From the NCBI RefSeq assembly GCF_016756315.1, contig NZ_AP024235.1, positions 1,736,001-1,800,000 on the forward strand: DNA of 64,000 bases. Reading direction: 5' to 3'. The DNA is from Alteromonas sp. KC3. Its GTDB lineage: Bacteria; Pseudomonadota; Gammaproteobacteria; Enterobacterales; Alteromonadaceae. Below are positions 55,461-63,005 of this stretch, piece by piece (within the stretch, counting starts at the first letter, position 1; each line of letters starts with the position of its first letter). The notes below the pieces were generated by a model that saw only the letters and a program-made list of their open reading frames with translations, did not search any database and had not been told where the DNA came from. A program made the translations under genes and the position numbers.

Positions 55461-56885
55461 GTGAGTAGACTTATTAAGGCGACATCGTGGACTTCCATTT
55501 CTACGATAGTAAATCTATCTTTAACCATGCTGCAATTAGCAATATTGGTTAGAATTCTTGCGCCAAGTGTTTTTGGTCAGTTTGCAGTAGTAAACTTAAT
55601 TCTCGAAATATTTGTCGCTTTTGCCCTCGGTGGAATTTCAAACTTTCTAATCTATAAAAGTGATGTGGACGAAAAAACGTCTAACGCAATTTATTTTCTT
55701 GCCCTTGCTATAGGGGCTATCTTTAGCGGGTTGTTATATATCTTAGCGCCATTTATTGCGACGCAATTTGGCTATGGCGCTATTGTCCAAGAACTCCGAC
55801 TAGCCACCATTTTACTTGTTATTTCTTCACTATCTTCTCAATATCAAGCCGTAGGGATGAAGCACTTTGAACACCAAACCATCGCTCAAATTGATATTGC
55901 TGCAAAGATTGGATCCTTTATTTTTGCAATAACCAACGCAGAGTTAGAGCTATTATGCTTAGTGGGAGCGGTGGTCGTTTATCAGGTTTTACGTTTAATT
56001 GGGTTTATCATATTTCTCGGAAAGCATGTAAAGCTCTCACATCACGTTGATACTAGCGTTTACAGAGAAGCCTTTAGTTACGGTATCTTTGATTTTGGCT
56101 CTCAGTCACTCAATATTGTCCGAAAACAACTCGACGTAATGATTTTAGCCATCACCTTACCCGCTGCCCAAATGGGGGTTTATCATGTGGTGAAACAACT
56201 AGCGAGCCGCCCAGCCCAGGCACTACAGCCAGTTGTAGGCAAGGTGGCGTTGCCAGCATTTGCCGAAGTAAAGCAGGTAAAACAAACCCTACAGCGTGTT
56301 TATCAAGATTTCTATATTCTGCAGCTTTTTATTTTAGCGCTGATCTACGTACCGATTATTATCTTTTCTGACTTAGTGTTGGTTCTCGTGTTTGGTGAAT
56401 CTTACGGGGAATACTCGTGGGTTTTGTCATGCCTGGCAGCGTTTTGGTTTGTGCGCGTGGCAAGTTCAAACCTTGTTGGCCCGCTTGTACAGGCCACTGG
56501 AATGACGAAGCGTAACTTTATGTGGAACATCGCGCTTTTGATACCAAATACAATAGTCATTTATACATCATCACAATTTGGCGTTTTATCATTGGTGGCG
56601 TCGATGGCAGTGTTTCAGTTGATTTTATTTCCTTTTGTTAGCTACTATTTTATTGCTCATATCGCTAACGTTCCTTTTATCTACTCTGCGAAAAATATGG
56701 CCTGGATTGTCGTTCTTTTTGCGCTGCCTCTCATTATTTTTAAATATTTTGCAATTCCGATGATTCCCGAAATCTTTCTTGTGCAAGAGGCCGCTGTCGC
56801 TTGCGTGTCGGGTATTGTTGCTTTCGCTGTCTTCCTTTATACCAAAGGACCCAAGCAATCTTTAATCAGAGTAAAAGGATTTTAA
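55461..56885 (+). CDS. Polysaccharide flippase (Wzx/MOP family)
   Basis: An inner-membrane flippase of 474 residues with about 14 hydrophobic segments. The WzxC-like N-terminus (TSWTSISTIVNLSLTMLQL, LVRILAPSVFGQFAVVN) and RPAQALQPVVGKVALPAFA near residue 255 are family features. It moves lipid-linked repeat units across the membrane for Wzy. GTG start with AGGA upstream. The 194-base gap before it has no gene; it may hold a promoter. The next gene starts at the base after its stop. Confidence 0.9.
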   Translation: MSRLIKATSWTSISTIVNLSLTMLQLAILVRILAPSVFGQFAVVNLILEIFVAFALGGISNFLIYKSDVDEKTSNAIYFLALAIGAIFSGLLYILAPFIATQFGYGAIVQELRLATILLVISSLSSQYQAVGMKHFEHQTIAQIDIAAKIGSFIFAITNAELELLCLVGAVVVYQVLRLIGFIIFLGKHVKLSHHVDTSVYREAFSYGIFDFGSQSLNIVRKQLDVMILAITLPAAQMGVYHVVKQLASRPAQALQPVVGKVALPAFAEVKQVKQTLQRVYQDFYILQLFILALIYVPIIIFSDLVLVLVFGESYGEYSWVLSCLAAFWFVRVASSNLVGPLVQATGMTKRNFMWNIALLIPNTIVIYTSSQFGVLSLVASMAVFQLILFPFVSYYFIAHIANVPFIYSAKNMAWIVVLFALPLIIFKYFAIPMIPEIFLVQEAAVACVSGIVAFAVFLYTKGPKQSLIRVKGF

Positions 56886-58106
56886 ATGTCTCCTTCCAAC
56901 AAAGTGTATTTTTTTGTAAGGACGTTTCCTGTTTTGTCACAGACTTTTGTACTTAATCAGGTTCGAGATCTTAAGATGGCAGGCTTGGACGTGCATGTCT
57001 TAGCTGTAAACCCAGTCGATTATGACAATGAAGCGGTCAAGTCGTTATTTGGCGACGAATCTCGCCATAAGGTGACGTCTATTTTCCCTCGAACTCACTC
57101 GAAGCGTTCTTATTTGTTCATGTTACTTGGAGCACTCTATTGCGCCATGTCAGGCAAACGACATAATTTAATCAAACTTGCCTACGGCTTTTTGTCTAAA
57201 AAGAATTTCTTTTTGGCAAAAGATCTGTTCTGTCTCGCTTGGTTCCTGAAAAACCAAAAAATTAATATGGATGTCTGCATCGCTCACTTTGGAAATAATG
57301 GAGTAGTAATTGACCATTTAAGACGGGCAGGCCTTTTAGAATGCAAGAAATTGCTCACTATTTTTCACGGTTATGAAATAAGTCGCTATGACCAATTATC
57401 CATTTGGGGTGAGGAGTACGGCCGTATAACGGGCACGCTTTTGCCAATCAGTGAACATTGGAAGGCATCACTAGTTTCCCTTGGTGCAAAAGAAAAATGC
57501 ATTGATGTCGTTCACATGGGAGTCAATATAAACACGTTCTCATTTCAAAACAGAAACCTTGATACGCCTCTTCAAATACTTTCGGTCGCGCGAGCAACAG
57601 AGAAAAAAGGTTTGGAGTACGCAATTAAAGCGGTACTTAGTTGTGATATCGACTGTCGCTATTCAATTATCGGAGACGGTCAGCTACTACCAAGTCTTAA
57701 GGCCATTGTATGCGGGCACCCAAATGCGCATAGAGTGAATTTTAAAGGTGCGTGTCCTCCTGAGGCCGTTGCTGCAGAACTTAAATCAACGGATCTTTTT
57801 CTTTTGCCATCTGTAGAAGACAGTAAAGGTGATAAAGAGGGAATACCCGTGTCTTTGATGGAGGCAATGGCTAGCGGCGTTATCGTTTTGTCAACAATTC
57901 ACAGTGGTATTCCAGAGTTAATTGAAGATGGCTATTCGGGCTTTTTAGTTCCAGAACGTAACGTAGAAGCAATAGCAGCAAAAATTAAAGAAATATCAGT
58001 AAATAACAATCTTGACGTCATTAGAAAAAACGCAAGGGAAAAGGTCGAGCAGGACTTTAATGCTAGCTTGCTCACTGATCAATTAGTCTCACATGTACTC
58101 AAGTAA
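56886..58106 (+). CDS. GT4 glycosyltransferase (colanic-acid type)
   Basis: A GT-B glycosyltransferase of 406 residues. VRTFPVLSQTFVLNQVRDL at the N-terminus and HFGNNGVVIDHL, HGYEISRYD, LPISEHWKASL in the middle resemble WcaL/AmsK-like enzymes; the C-domain has VARATEKKGLEYAIKAV and the E-x7-E segment KEGIPVSLMEAMASG. It follows the flippase with no gap. It may add a side-branch sugar, which would fit the pyruvyl transferase that follows 15 bases later. Confidence 0.91.
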   Translation: MSPSNKVYFFVRTFPVLSQTFVLNQVRDLKMAGLDVHVLAVNPVDYDNEAVKSLFGDESRHKVTSIFPRTHSKRSYLFMLLGALYCAMSGKRHNLIKLAYGFLSKKNFFLAKDLFCLAWFLKNQKINMDVCIAHFGNNGVVIDHLRRAGLLECKKLLTIFHGYEISRYDQLSIWGEEYGRITGTLLPISEHWKASLVSLGAKEKCIDVVHMGVNINTFSFQNRNLDTPLQILSVARATEKKGLEYAIKAVLSCDIDCRYSIIGDGQLLPSLKAIVCGHPNAHRVNFKGACPPEAVAAELKSTDLFLLPSVEDSKGDKEGIPVSLMEAMASGVIVLSTIHSGIPELIEDGYSGFLVPERNVEAIAAKIKEISVNNNLDVIRKNAREKVEQDFNASLLTDQLVSHVLK

Positions 58107-58121
58107 AACGGATATACAAAT

Positions 58122-59366
58122 ATGAAAATTTTAATTATTGGAAATCACACATGTGGCAATAGGGGCGATGGCGCAATTTTGAGAGGGCTTATTCAAGAGC
58201 TAGAAAGCCAGATACCCAACGTTGATCTGACACTTGTCTCTCGCTTTCCTACCAGTTCTGAGTTTTTGTTATCACGTCCATTTGTTAAAGATTGGCTTTA
58301 CAAATACCAAAAATATTCAGGTGGCATTGTTGCCAAAGTCAAAAATAAGCTTCATAAGCCAGCGTTATTAGAAAGGTTAATTTCGTCAGCTAAAAATACA
58401 GAAGTGCACGACAGGTTACCCCCTGAGTTCAAGGCATATATAGAAGAAATAAAGCAATACGATTGTGTCGTACAAGTTGGTGGTTCGTTTTTTGTTGATT
58501 TATACGGAACAGGGCAGTTTCATCACTCGTTATGTGTACTAGCAGCGAACAAGCCACTTTATTTTATGGGACACTCGGTTGGCCCATTTGAAAACCAAAA
58601 GTTCTGTGAAGTTGCAGAGTTAGTATTTAGCAAAACAAAAGTGTTAGGTCTTAGAGAGTCCGTGAGCAAAAAACTATTGGAAGATAAGTTTTCTTTGCCT
58701 GCCTCTTACGTGGAGGGTGCTGATACTGCGTGGTTAGTAAGGCCAAGCAAAGTCGCTATTGAAAACAGCGCAATAAAAACATTTCTTTCAAATGGTAATA
58801 CCGTCGCAATTACATTGCGTGAGCTTAAGCCATTTGATAAAAGGCTCGGAATAAAACAAGAGAACTATGAAAGGGCGTTCGCTGATCTATGTAATACTCT
58901 CATTGCAAAGGGATTTCAAATTTTAGCCTGCTCCACATGTACGGGTATAGACGGGTATCAGAAAGATGATCGGATGGTTGCTTACAGAGTACTAAAGCAG
59001 ATAGAAGATAGGAGCAAATTCAAAGTAGTAATGGATGAGTTTAATGATATAGAGCTGGGAACGGTCCTTAGTGAATGTTTAATCACTATAGGTACTCGTC
59101 TTCACAGTGCCATTATCTCTATGAATTTCGGCACACCCGCGTTTGCGCTCAATTATGAGCATAAATCTGAAGGAATTATGAACCAACTCGGTTTATCTGA
59201 ATTTGGCATACCTTTGGAGCAGCTAATTAATGGTGAACTTGCAGACAAAGTGTTAGACTCTTTAGAAAAGCAGGAAGCCGTCAAGGGTGCCGTTTCAAAA
59301 GCAGTGAAAAACGAGAAAGACAGAGCGGCATCAATGATCGCACGGCTTCATAGCTCCAACAGGTAG
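58122..59366 (+). CDS. Polysaccharide pyruvyl transferase family protein
   Basis: A 414-residue cytoplasmic enzyme of the CsaB/WcaK family. NHTCGNRGDGAILRGLI at the N-terminus, VVQVGGSFFVDLYG near residue 120, FMGHSVGPFEN near 148 and the C-terminal IGTRLHSAIISMNFGTPAFA are the family pattern. It should transfer pyruvate from phosphoenolpyruvate to a sugar as a ketal, giving the EPS extra negative charge. It is the last gene of this run; no clear terminator follows before the sigma-54-type promoter at 59435. Confidence 0.9.
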   Translation: MKILIIGNHTCGNRGDGAILRGLIQELESQIPNVDLTLVSRFPTSSEFLLSRPFVKDWLYKYQKYSGGIVAKVKNKLHKPALLERLISSAKNTEVHDRLPPEFKAYIEEIKQYDCVVQVGGSFFVDLYGTGQFHHSLCVLAANKPLYFMGHSVGPFENQKFCEVAELVFSKTKVLGLRESVSKKLLEDKFSLPASYVEGADTAWLVRPSKVAIENSAIKTFLSNGNTVAITLRELKPFDKRLGIKQENYERAFADLCNTLIAKGFQILACSTCTGIDGYQKDDRMVAYRVLKQIEDRSKFKVVMDEFNDIELGTVLSECLITIGTRLHSAIISMNFGTPAFALNYEHKSEGIMNQLGLSEFGIPLEQLINGELADKVLDSLEKQEAVKGAVSKAVKNEKDRAASMIARLHSSNR

Positions 59367-59434
59367 CGTCAAATTATTTTACATGACCACTTTTTCATAT
59401 TTCTAGCTGTCTGAATTTAAAGGGTTTTATTTAT

Positions 59435-59451
59435 TTGGCATCATATTTGCT
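59435..59451 (+). promoter_or_regulatory. Sigma-54 (-24/-12) promoter before the PEP-CTERM gene
   Basis: TTGGCATCATATTTGCT has TGGCA and TTGCT with exactly 10 bases between GG and GC, close to the consensus TGGCACG-N4-TTGCW. The predicted start is near 59462, giving a short leader with AAAGGAAG before the ATG. PEP-CTERM genes of several bacteria are known to be controlled by RpoN with PrsK/PrsR, which supports the call. Confidence 0.68.
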
Positions 59452-59505
59452 GGATTCAGTGTAGTAGAAGTATTTGACCTTAAGTATTAGTCAAAGGAAG
59501 TAGTA

Positions 59506-60159
59506 ATGAAGTTTATCAAGCAAGCTCTGATCACAGCGGCACTATGTTTTAGCAGTGTAGCAAATGCGTCCTTCGTTAATTTTGATGATTACACATTTTC
59601 AAGCTGGGGTAACCAAACCAAGACCGGTACACAAGTTGTTAGCGACAACGGTAGTACAGTTACAATTAGCGGTAACAGGTGGGTTGATATTCTTCATGGA
59701 GTGACGTTAACTAGCTCATCAATTTTAAAATTCACAATAGAAGCGACAGGACTTAATGCAGAGCTTTATGGTATTGGCTTTGAAACAGATGATACATACA
59801 CGTATGGCAGCATCGATAACTTCGTATTTGTTGGTGGAACACAGATAGCGAAGATTACTCGTGAGAATCCGCTGACAGCTTTTGGCAGCTATGCTAGTGG
59901 TGACGGCGCGGTTGATTTTACGATTGATGTAGGCAATTACATCACTGGATTGTTTGACAGAATGGTATTTGTTTTAGATAACGACAAAAACCAGTCAGGT
60001 TCTTTCGTTTCGTTTTCAAACGTTCAAGTTTGTGATAATGCACTTGTATGCCAGACATTGGATTTTGGTAGCACACCAATTCCTGAGCCAACTCATTTAG
60101 GTTTGCTTGCTATGGCGTTAATGGTCCTTTATTCATCTCGTAGAAAAAAGATGATTTAA
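59506..60159 (+). CDS. PEP-CTERM sorting-signal protein
   Basis: A 217-residue secreted protein. The signal peptide ends at VANAS (about 22). The body is beta-rich and carries ISGNRWVDI, YGIGFET and FVLDNDK, which recur in the C-terminal domain of the beta-helix lipoprotein at 60231. The C-terminus is a full PEP-CTERM signal: PIPEPTHLG, a hydrophobic helix and the basic tail SSRRKKM, the target of an exosortase. Two Cys pairs (VCDNALVC) precede it. Family members are cut and released or attached at the surface and help flocs and biofilms form. No exosortase gene is in the window. Confidence 0.88.
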   Translation: MKFIKQALITAALCFSSVANASFVNFDDYTFSSWGNQTKTGTQVVSDNGSTVTISGNRWVDILHGVTLTSSSILKFTIEATGLNAELYGIGFETDDTYTYGSIDNFVFVGGTQIAKITRENPLTAFGSYASGDGAVDFTIDVGNYITGLFDRMVFVLDNDKNQSGSFVSFSNVQVCDNALVCQTLDFGSTPIPEPTHLGLLAMALMVLYSSRRKKMI

Positions 60160-60164
60160 TTTTT

Positions 60165-60192
60165 AAAAAAGGAGGCATTAGCCTCCTTTTTT
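60165..60192. terminator. Bidirectional intrinsic terminator
   Basis: AAAAAAGGAGGC, loop ATTA, GCCTCCTTTTTT: a perfect 12-bp stem with T-runs in both directions, between the PEP-CTERM gene and the convergent beta-helix gene. Confidence 0.93.
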
Positions 60193-60230
60193 ACTGAGTT
60201 TGTTCCCAAGGTATAAGTAATAGACGTCGT

Positions 60231-62711
60231 CTATTCGTTTTTAAGCGTTATATTGCTAAACGTTACAGCGTTATCGTTGTCAGAGGGTTGGGCCTTATCA
60301 TTATCGAGCACAAGGATAATGTATTGAATGTTACCTGTGACGAAGCGTCCAATAGGGAACGATATATTCTGACTTGTTTCATCAAACGTTGATGTCCCAT
60401 CGATTCCCCAAACTTGCGACCCAGAAAACCTGACGACACTAGCGCTGTCCACATCAAGTTCTGTTTCAAAGCCAATCCCCACAATTTCGGGTTCTCCCTC
60501 TAGTGAGAGTTCAAGTTCAAGCATTGTTGTAGGACTAATGGTTTGATTTACTGGAATAGCCTGCCAGTTATTGCCGGTAAGCGTGATTGTGCGCTGGCCG
60601 TCCATTAAAACTGAGCCGTATTCATATTGCGTTGGCAAAGCAGAAATGTTGTCTAAAGTGGTCTCTAAACGCCATTCTGTTGGAGAAGGTGACGTTAATG
60701 GTGACGTATGTGGCCCATCGCTAATGTTGGGTATTTTAAACGACTCATCGATGTCGAAAGACTCAAAACCAGCCTGACGAATAAACTCGCTGTATGTACT
60801 ATCTGTTGACAGGGGGTGCGCAATAATACGGTCGAAGTTAAATTCGTATCTAATATCCATGGTTGTATTATTGAAGCACAGGTCATTGGTACTTGAGCTT
60901 AAGTAATATTTTTCTTGATCGAAAATGCAGTAGCCAACCGAATACCCGGTATTTTCAGTCAAATAAACATTATTTTTCGAAGTTATCCAAAATGTCGTGT
61001 CATCATTTACTTTGGAGCCAGCAATTCCATTTCTAACGCCGCTAATGAAGTTCTCAAATATTAAGGTTTGTCCTGCAGGCTTCGATATCAGACCGCCAGC
61101 TTTTATCGCTGTCCATTGCTTGCCCCGTTCATCACCGAGATTGCGAACAGTATTGTGAAAGATGAAACTAGGTCCCAGCATGTTGGGCGCAATGCTAATA
61201 CCTGCATAGCCTTGCTCCATCTCATTGTCATATACCAATACGTTCTGTTGACCACCATCTATCTCGATTAAATCGTCGTTGGCATAGGCAAAATAGTTGC
61301 CGTAAATAGCAGAGTCTCTTACGAAGCCCCCACGTCTTTCGAAATTCAATCTTCCTTCTACAACGTCATTAAATCGGTGCTCATGTGTACCGTAGAAACG
61401 ATTGTTTCTGACAATCATTTGCCCCCGTAGAGATTCATCATCGTGATATGCCCAAACTTGAAGCGCATTTGCACCTTTCGGGTGACCGTCGCCCCAGTGA
61501 TTTGAGCCTAGGTTGGGGCTGTGTATGTCACACTCTTCTATAACTGCAATACCACTGCGTTCTAAGTAAATACCTGAGTCGTAATTTATGGGAGAGTTTG
61601 CAGTAGGACTACTATAGGCAATATTGTCTCTAATATCGCCTGCAACGCGTCCAAATTCTGCAACATCACAGCCACTTATCCAAATATGGTGTGCTTTTTT
61701 TGCATGAATACCATAGCGAAGCCCGCCTCTAACGGTTAGGTTTTCAAGAACCACATAAGACTGTGAGCCTAGATGAACCGCCGATGTAAACTCATTACCA
61801 GCATCAATTACGGGGCCGTCACCAATAATTTTGGCATAACCAATAGGGCTGCCTTGTATGTTGAGCGCCTCTAAATCAAGTTGACCACCATCGTAAATGT
61901 CAGAAAGAAAATATATTTTGTTGGGATCTATTGGTGGAGTGTTTGGTTGAGTAGCTTCTTGAAAGCGATATACTTGCACTTGGTTGTCGCTATTATGAAC
62001 AGTAACTTCAATGTCGTATAGCGTGTTTGGTTCCAGGTACACGATGCTTCCTGCAAAGCTGCCGAATACAGGTTCCCAAGACAATGGAAGCGCATCAATC
62101 CAAGTGGATTGTGAAGCGCTCTTAAAGCGCACGGTGTTTGTGCTGGTTTCATCTTGACCGTATATCACAATCCCCAGAGAGTGTATAAGCGGTGTAACAG
62201 TGTTCGGCATGCCTGAAGCTGTTGCAGTAAACACCCTAGACGGGTCGAGACCAGCGGTTATTGCTGACTCAGCAATTTCGTGCTTAGTCAGCTGTGAGTG
62301 AGCTGCAAGAAGTTTAATCCATTTCGCGGAATCTATAGGATAAAGCGCAAAAATGGCGGTTGCTTCCTCAGGTGTAAGCGAAGAAAGCGCCGCGCTTTTT
62401 GCAGACTTCGCGCCTCTTAATCCATATTGTAAAACCCCCGAACTGTAGAGTGAGGCGATGTGAGCCTGATATTGTTTCACAAGCAGTTCAACTTGCTCGG
62501 GTCCTTTGTAGCGCTTTAGCGCACTAATGATTGACGTTGTTTCTGTGCTAGCATGCTCGGCTAGATAAATCTGCAACAGTTCACCTGATTGGCGGCCCTT
62601 AACCTCAGGTGTGCTAACAGTGTTAATAGAGGTACATGAGATTAAACATGTAAGCACTAATGCGATAAGCGCAACTTGGCTATGAGTGGGTTTGGTAAGA
62701 AAGCGGCTCAT
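60231..62711 (-). CDS. Right-handed beta-helix lipoprotein, possible polysaccharide lyase or hydrolase
   Basis: An 826-residue exported lipoprotein. The signal ends at the lipobox LISC (Cys26); AAGGA precedes the ATG at 62711. Residues about 124-167 (YPIDSAKW to ITAGLDPSRVFTATASG) resemble the small secreted protein at 48005. A fibronectin-like strand region follows (about 190-255), then a parallel beta-helix (about 265-620, with VLENLTVRGGLRYGIHAKKA, IWISGCDVAEFG, MIVRNNRFYGTHEH, VLVYDNEMEQGYAGISIAPN). The last 135 residues form a beta-rich domain like that of the PEP-CTERM protein (IVGIGFET, ILVLDNDK). Beta-helix enzymes cut or epimerise acidic polysaccharides, so trimming of the local EPS is plausible; substrate and activity are inferred. 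Confidence 0.84.
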   Translation of the reverse strand: MSRFLTKPTHSQVALIALVLTCLISCTSINTVSTPEVKGRQSGELLQIYLAEHASTETTSIISALKRYKGPEQVELLVKQYQAHIASLYSSGVLQYGLRGAKSAKSAALSSLTPEEATAIFALYPIDSAKWIKLLAAHSQLTKHEIAESAITAGLDPSRVFTATASGMPNTVTPLIHSLGIVIYGQDETSTNTVRFKSASQSTWIDALPLSWEPVFGSFAGSIVYLEPNTLYDIEVTVHNSDNQVQVYRFQEATQPNTPPIDPNKIYFLSDIYDGGQLDLEALNIQGSPIGYAKIIGDGPVIDAGNEFTSAVHLGSQSYVVLENLTVRGGLRYGIHAKKAHHIWISGCDVAEFGRVAGDIRDNIAYSSPTANSPINYDSGIYLERSGIAVIEECDIHSPNLGSNHWGDGHPKGANALQVWAYHDDESLRGQMIVRNNRFYGTHEHRFNDVVEGRLNFERRGGFVRDSAIYGNYFAYANDDLIEIDGGQQNVLVYDNEMEQGYAGISIAPNMLGPSFIFHNTVRNLGDERGKQWTAIKAGGLISKPAGQTLIFENFISGVRNGIAGSKVNDDTTFWITSKNNVYLTENTGYSVGYCIFDQEKYYLSSSTNDLCFNNTTMDIRYEFNFDRIIAHPLSTDSTYSEFIRQAGFESFDIDESFKIPNISDGPHTSPLTSPSPTEWRLETTLDNISALPTQYEYGSVLMDGQRTITLTGNNWQAIPVNQTISPTTMLELELSLEGEPEIVGIGFETELDVDSASVVRFSGSQVWGIDGTSTFDETSQNISFPIGRFVTGNIQYIILVLDNDKAQPSDNDNAVTFSNITLKNE

Positions 62712-62852
62712 GAGAATTCCTTGCTTGCAAAGCACGTTGTAGAGCGAGAAGACGTATAGCTCTTAAAGGGTAGTTATTTTGGTAACGTGCTGCAAGCCAT
62801 CTTGGTTCAGTAATTGGTCATCTGACATGTTATTTAAGGGCTTGTAAGGACT

Positions 62853-62869
62853 ATGGCATTGTTATTGCT
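62853..62869 (+). promoter_or_regulatory. Possible sigma-54 promoter before the last glycosyltransferase
   Basis: ATGGCATTGTTATTGCT has TGGCA and TTGCT with 10 bases between GG and GC, like the site at 59435. It is about 140 bases before the ATG at 63006. The gap 62712-63005 has no gene. Confidence 0.45.
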
Positions 62870-63005
62870 GCTCTTAGTGGTTGCGGATCGTCTTGCAAAC
62901 AATTATGAAGACAGATGATAACAAGTAAGATGAGCATGGTGCGTCACTTCATATTGCTGTCATCAAGTAAGGGTAGGCTCAAAAAGAGTGATAAATGGAT
63001 ATTTT

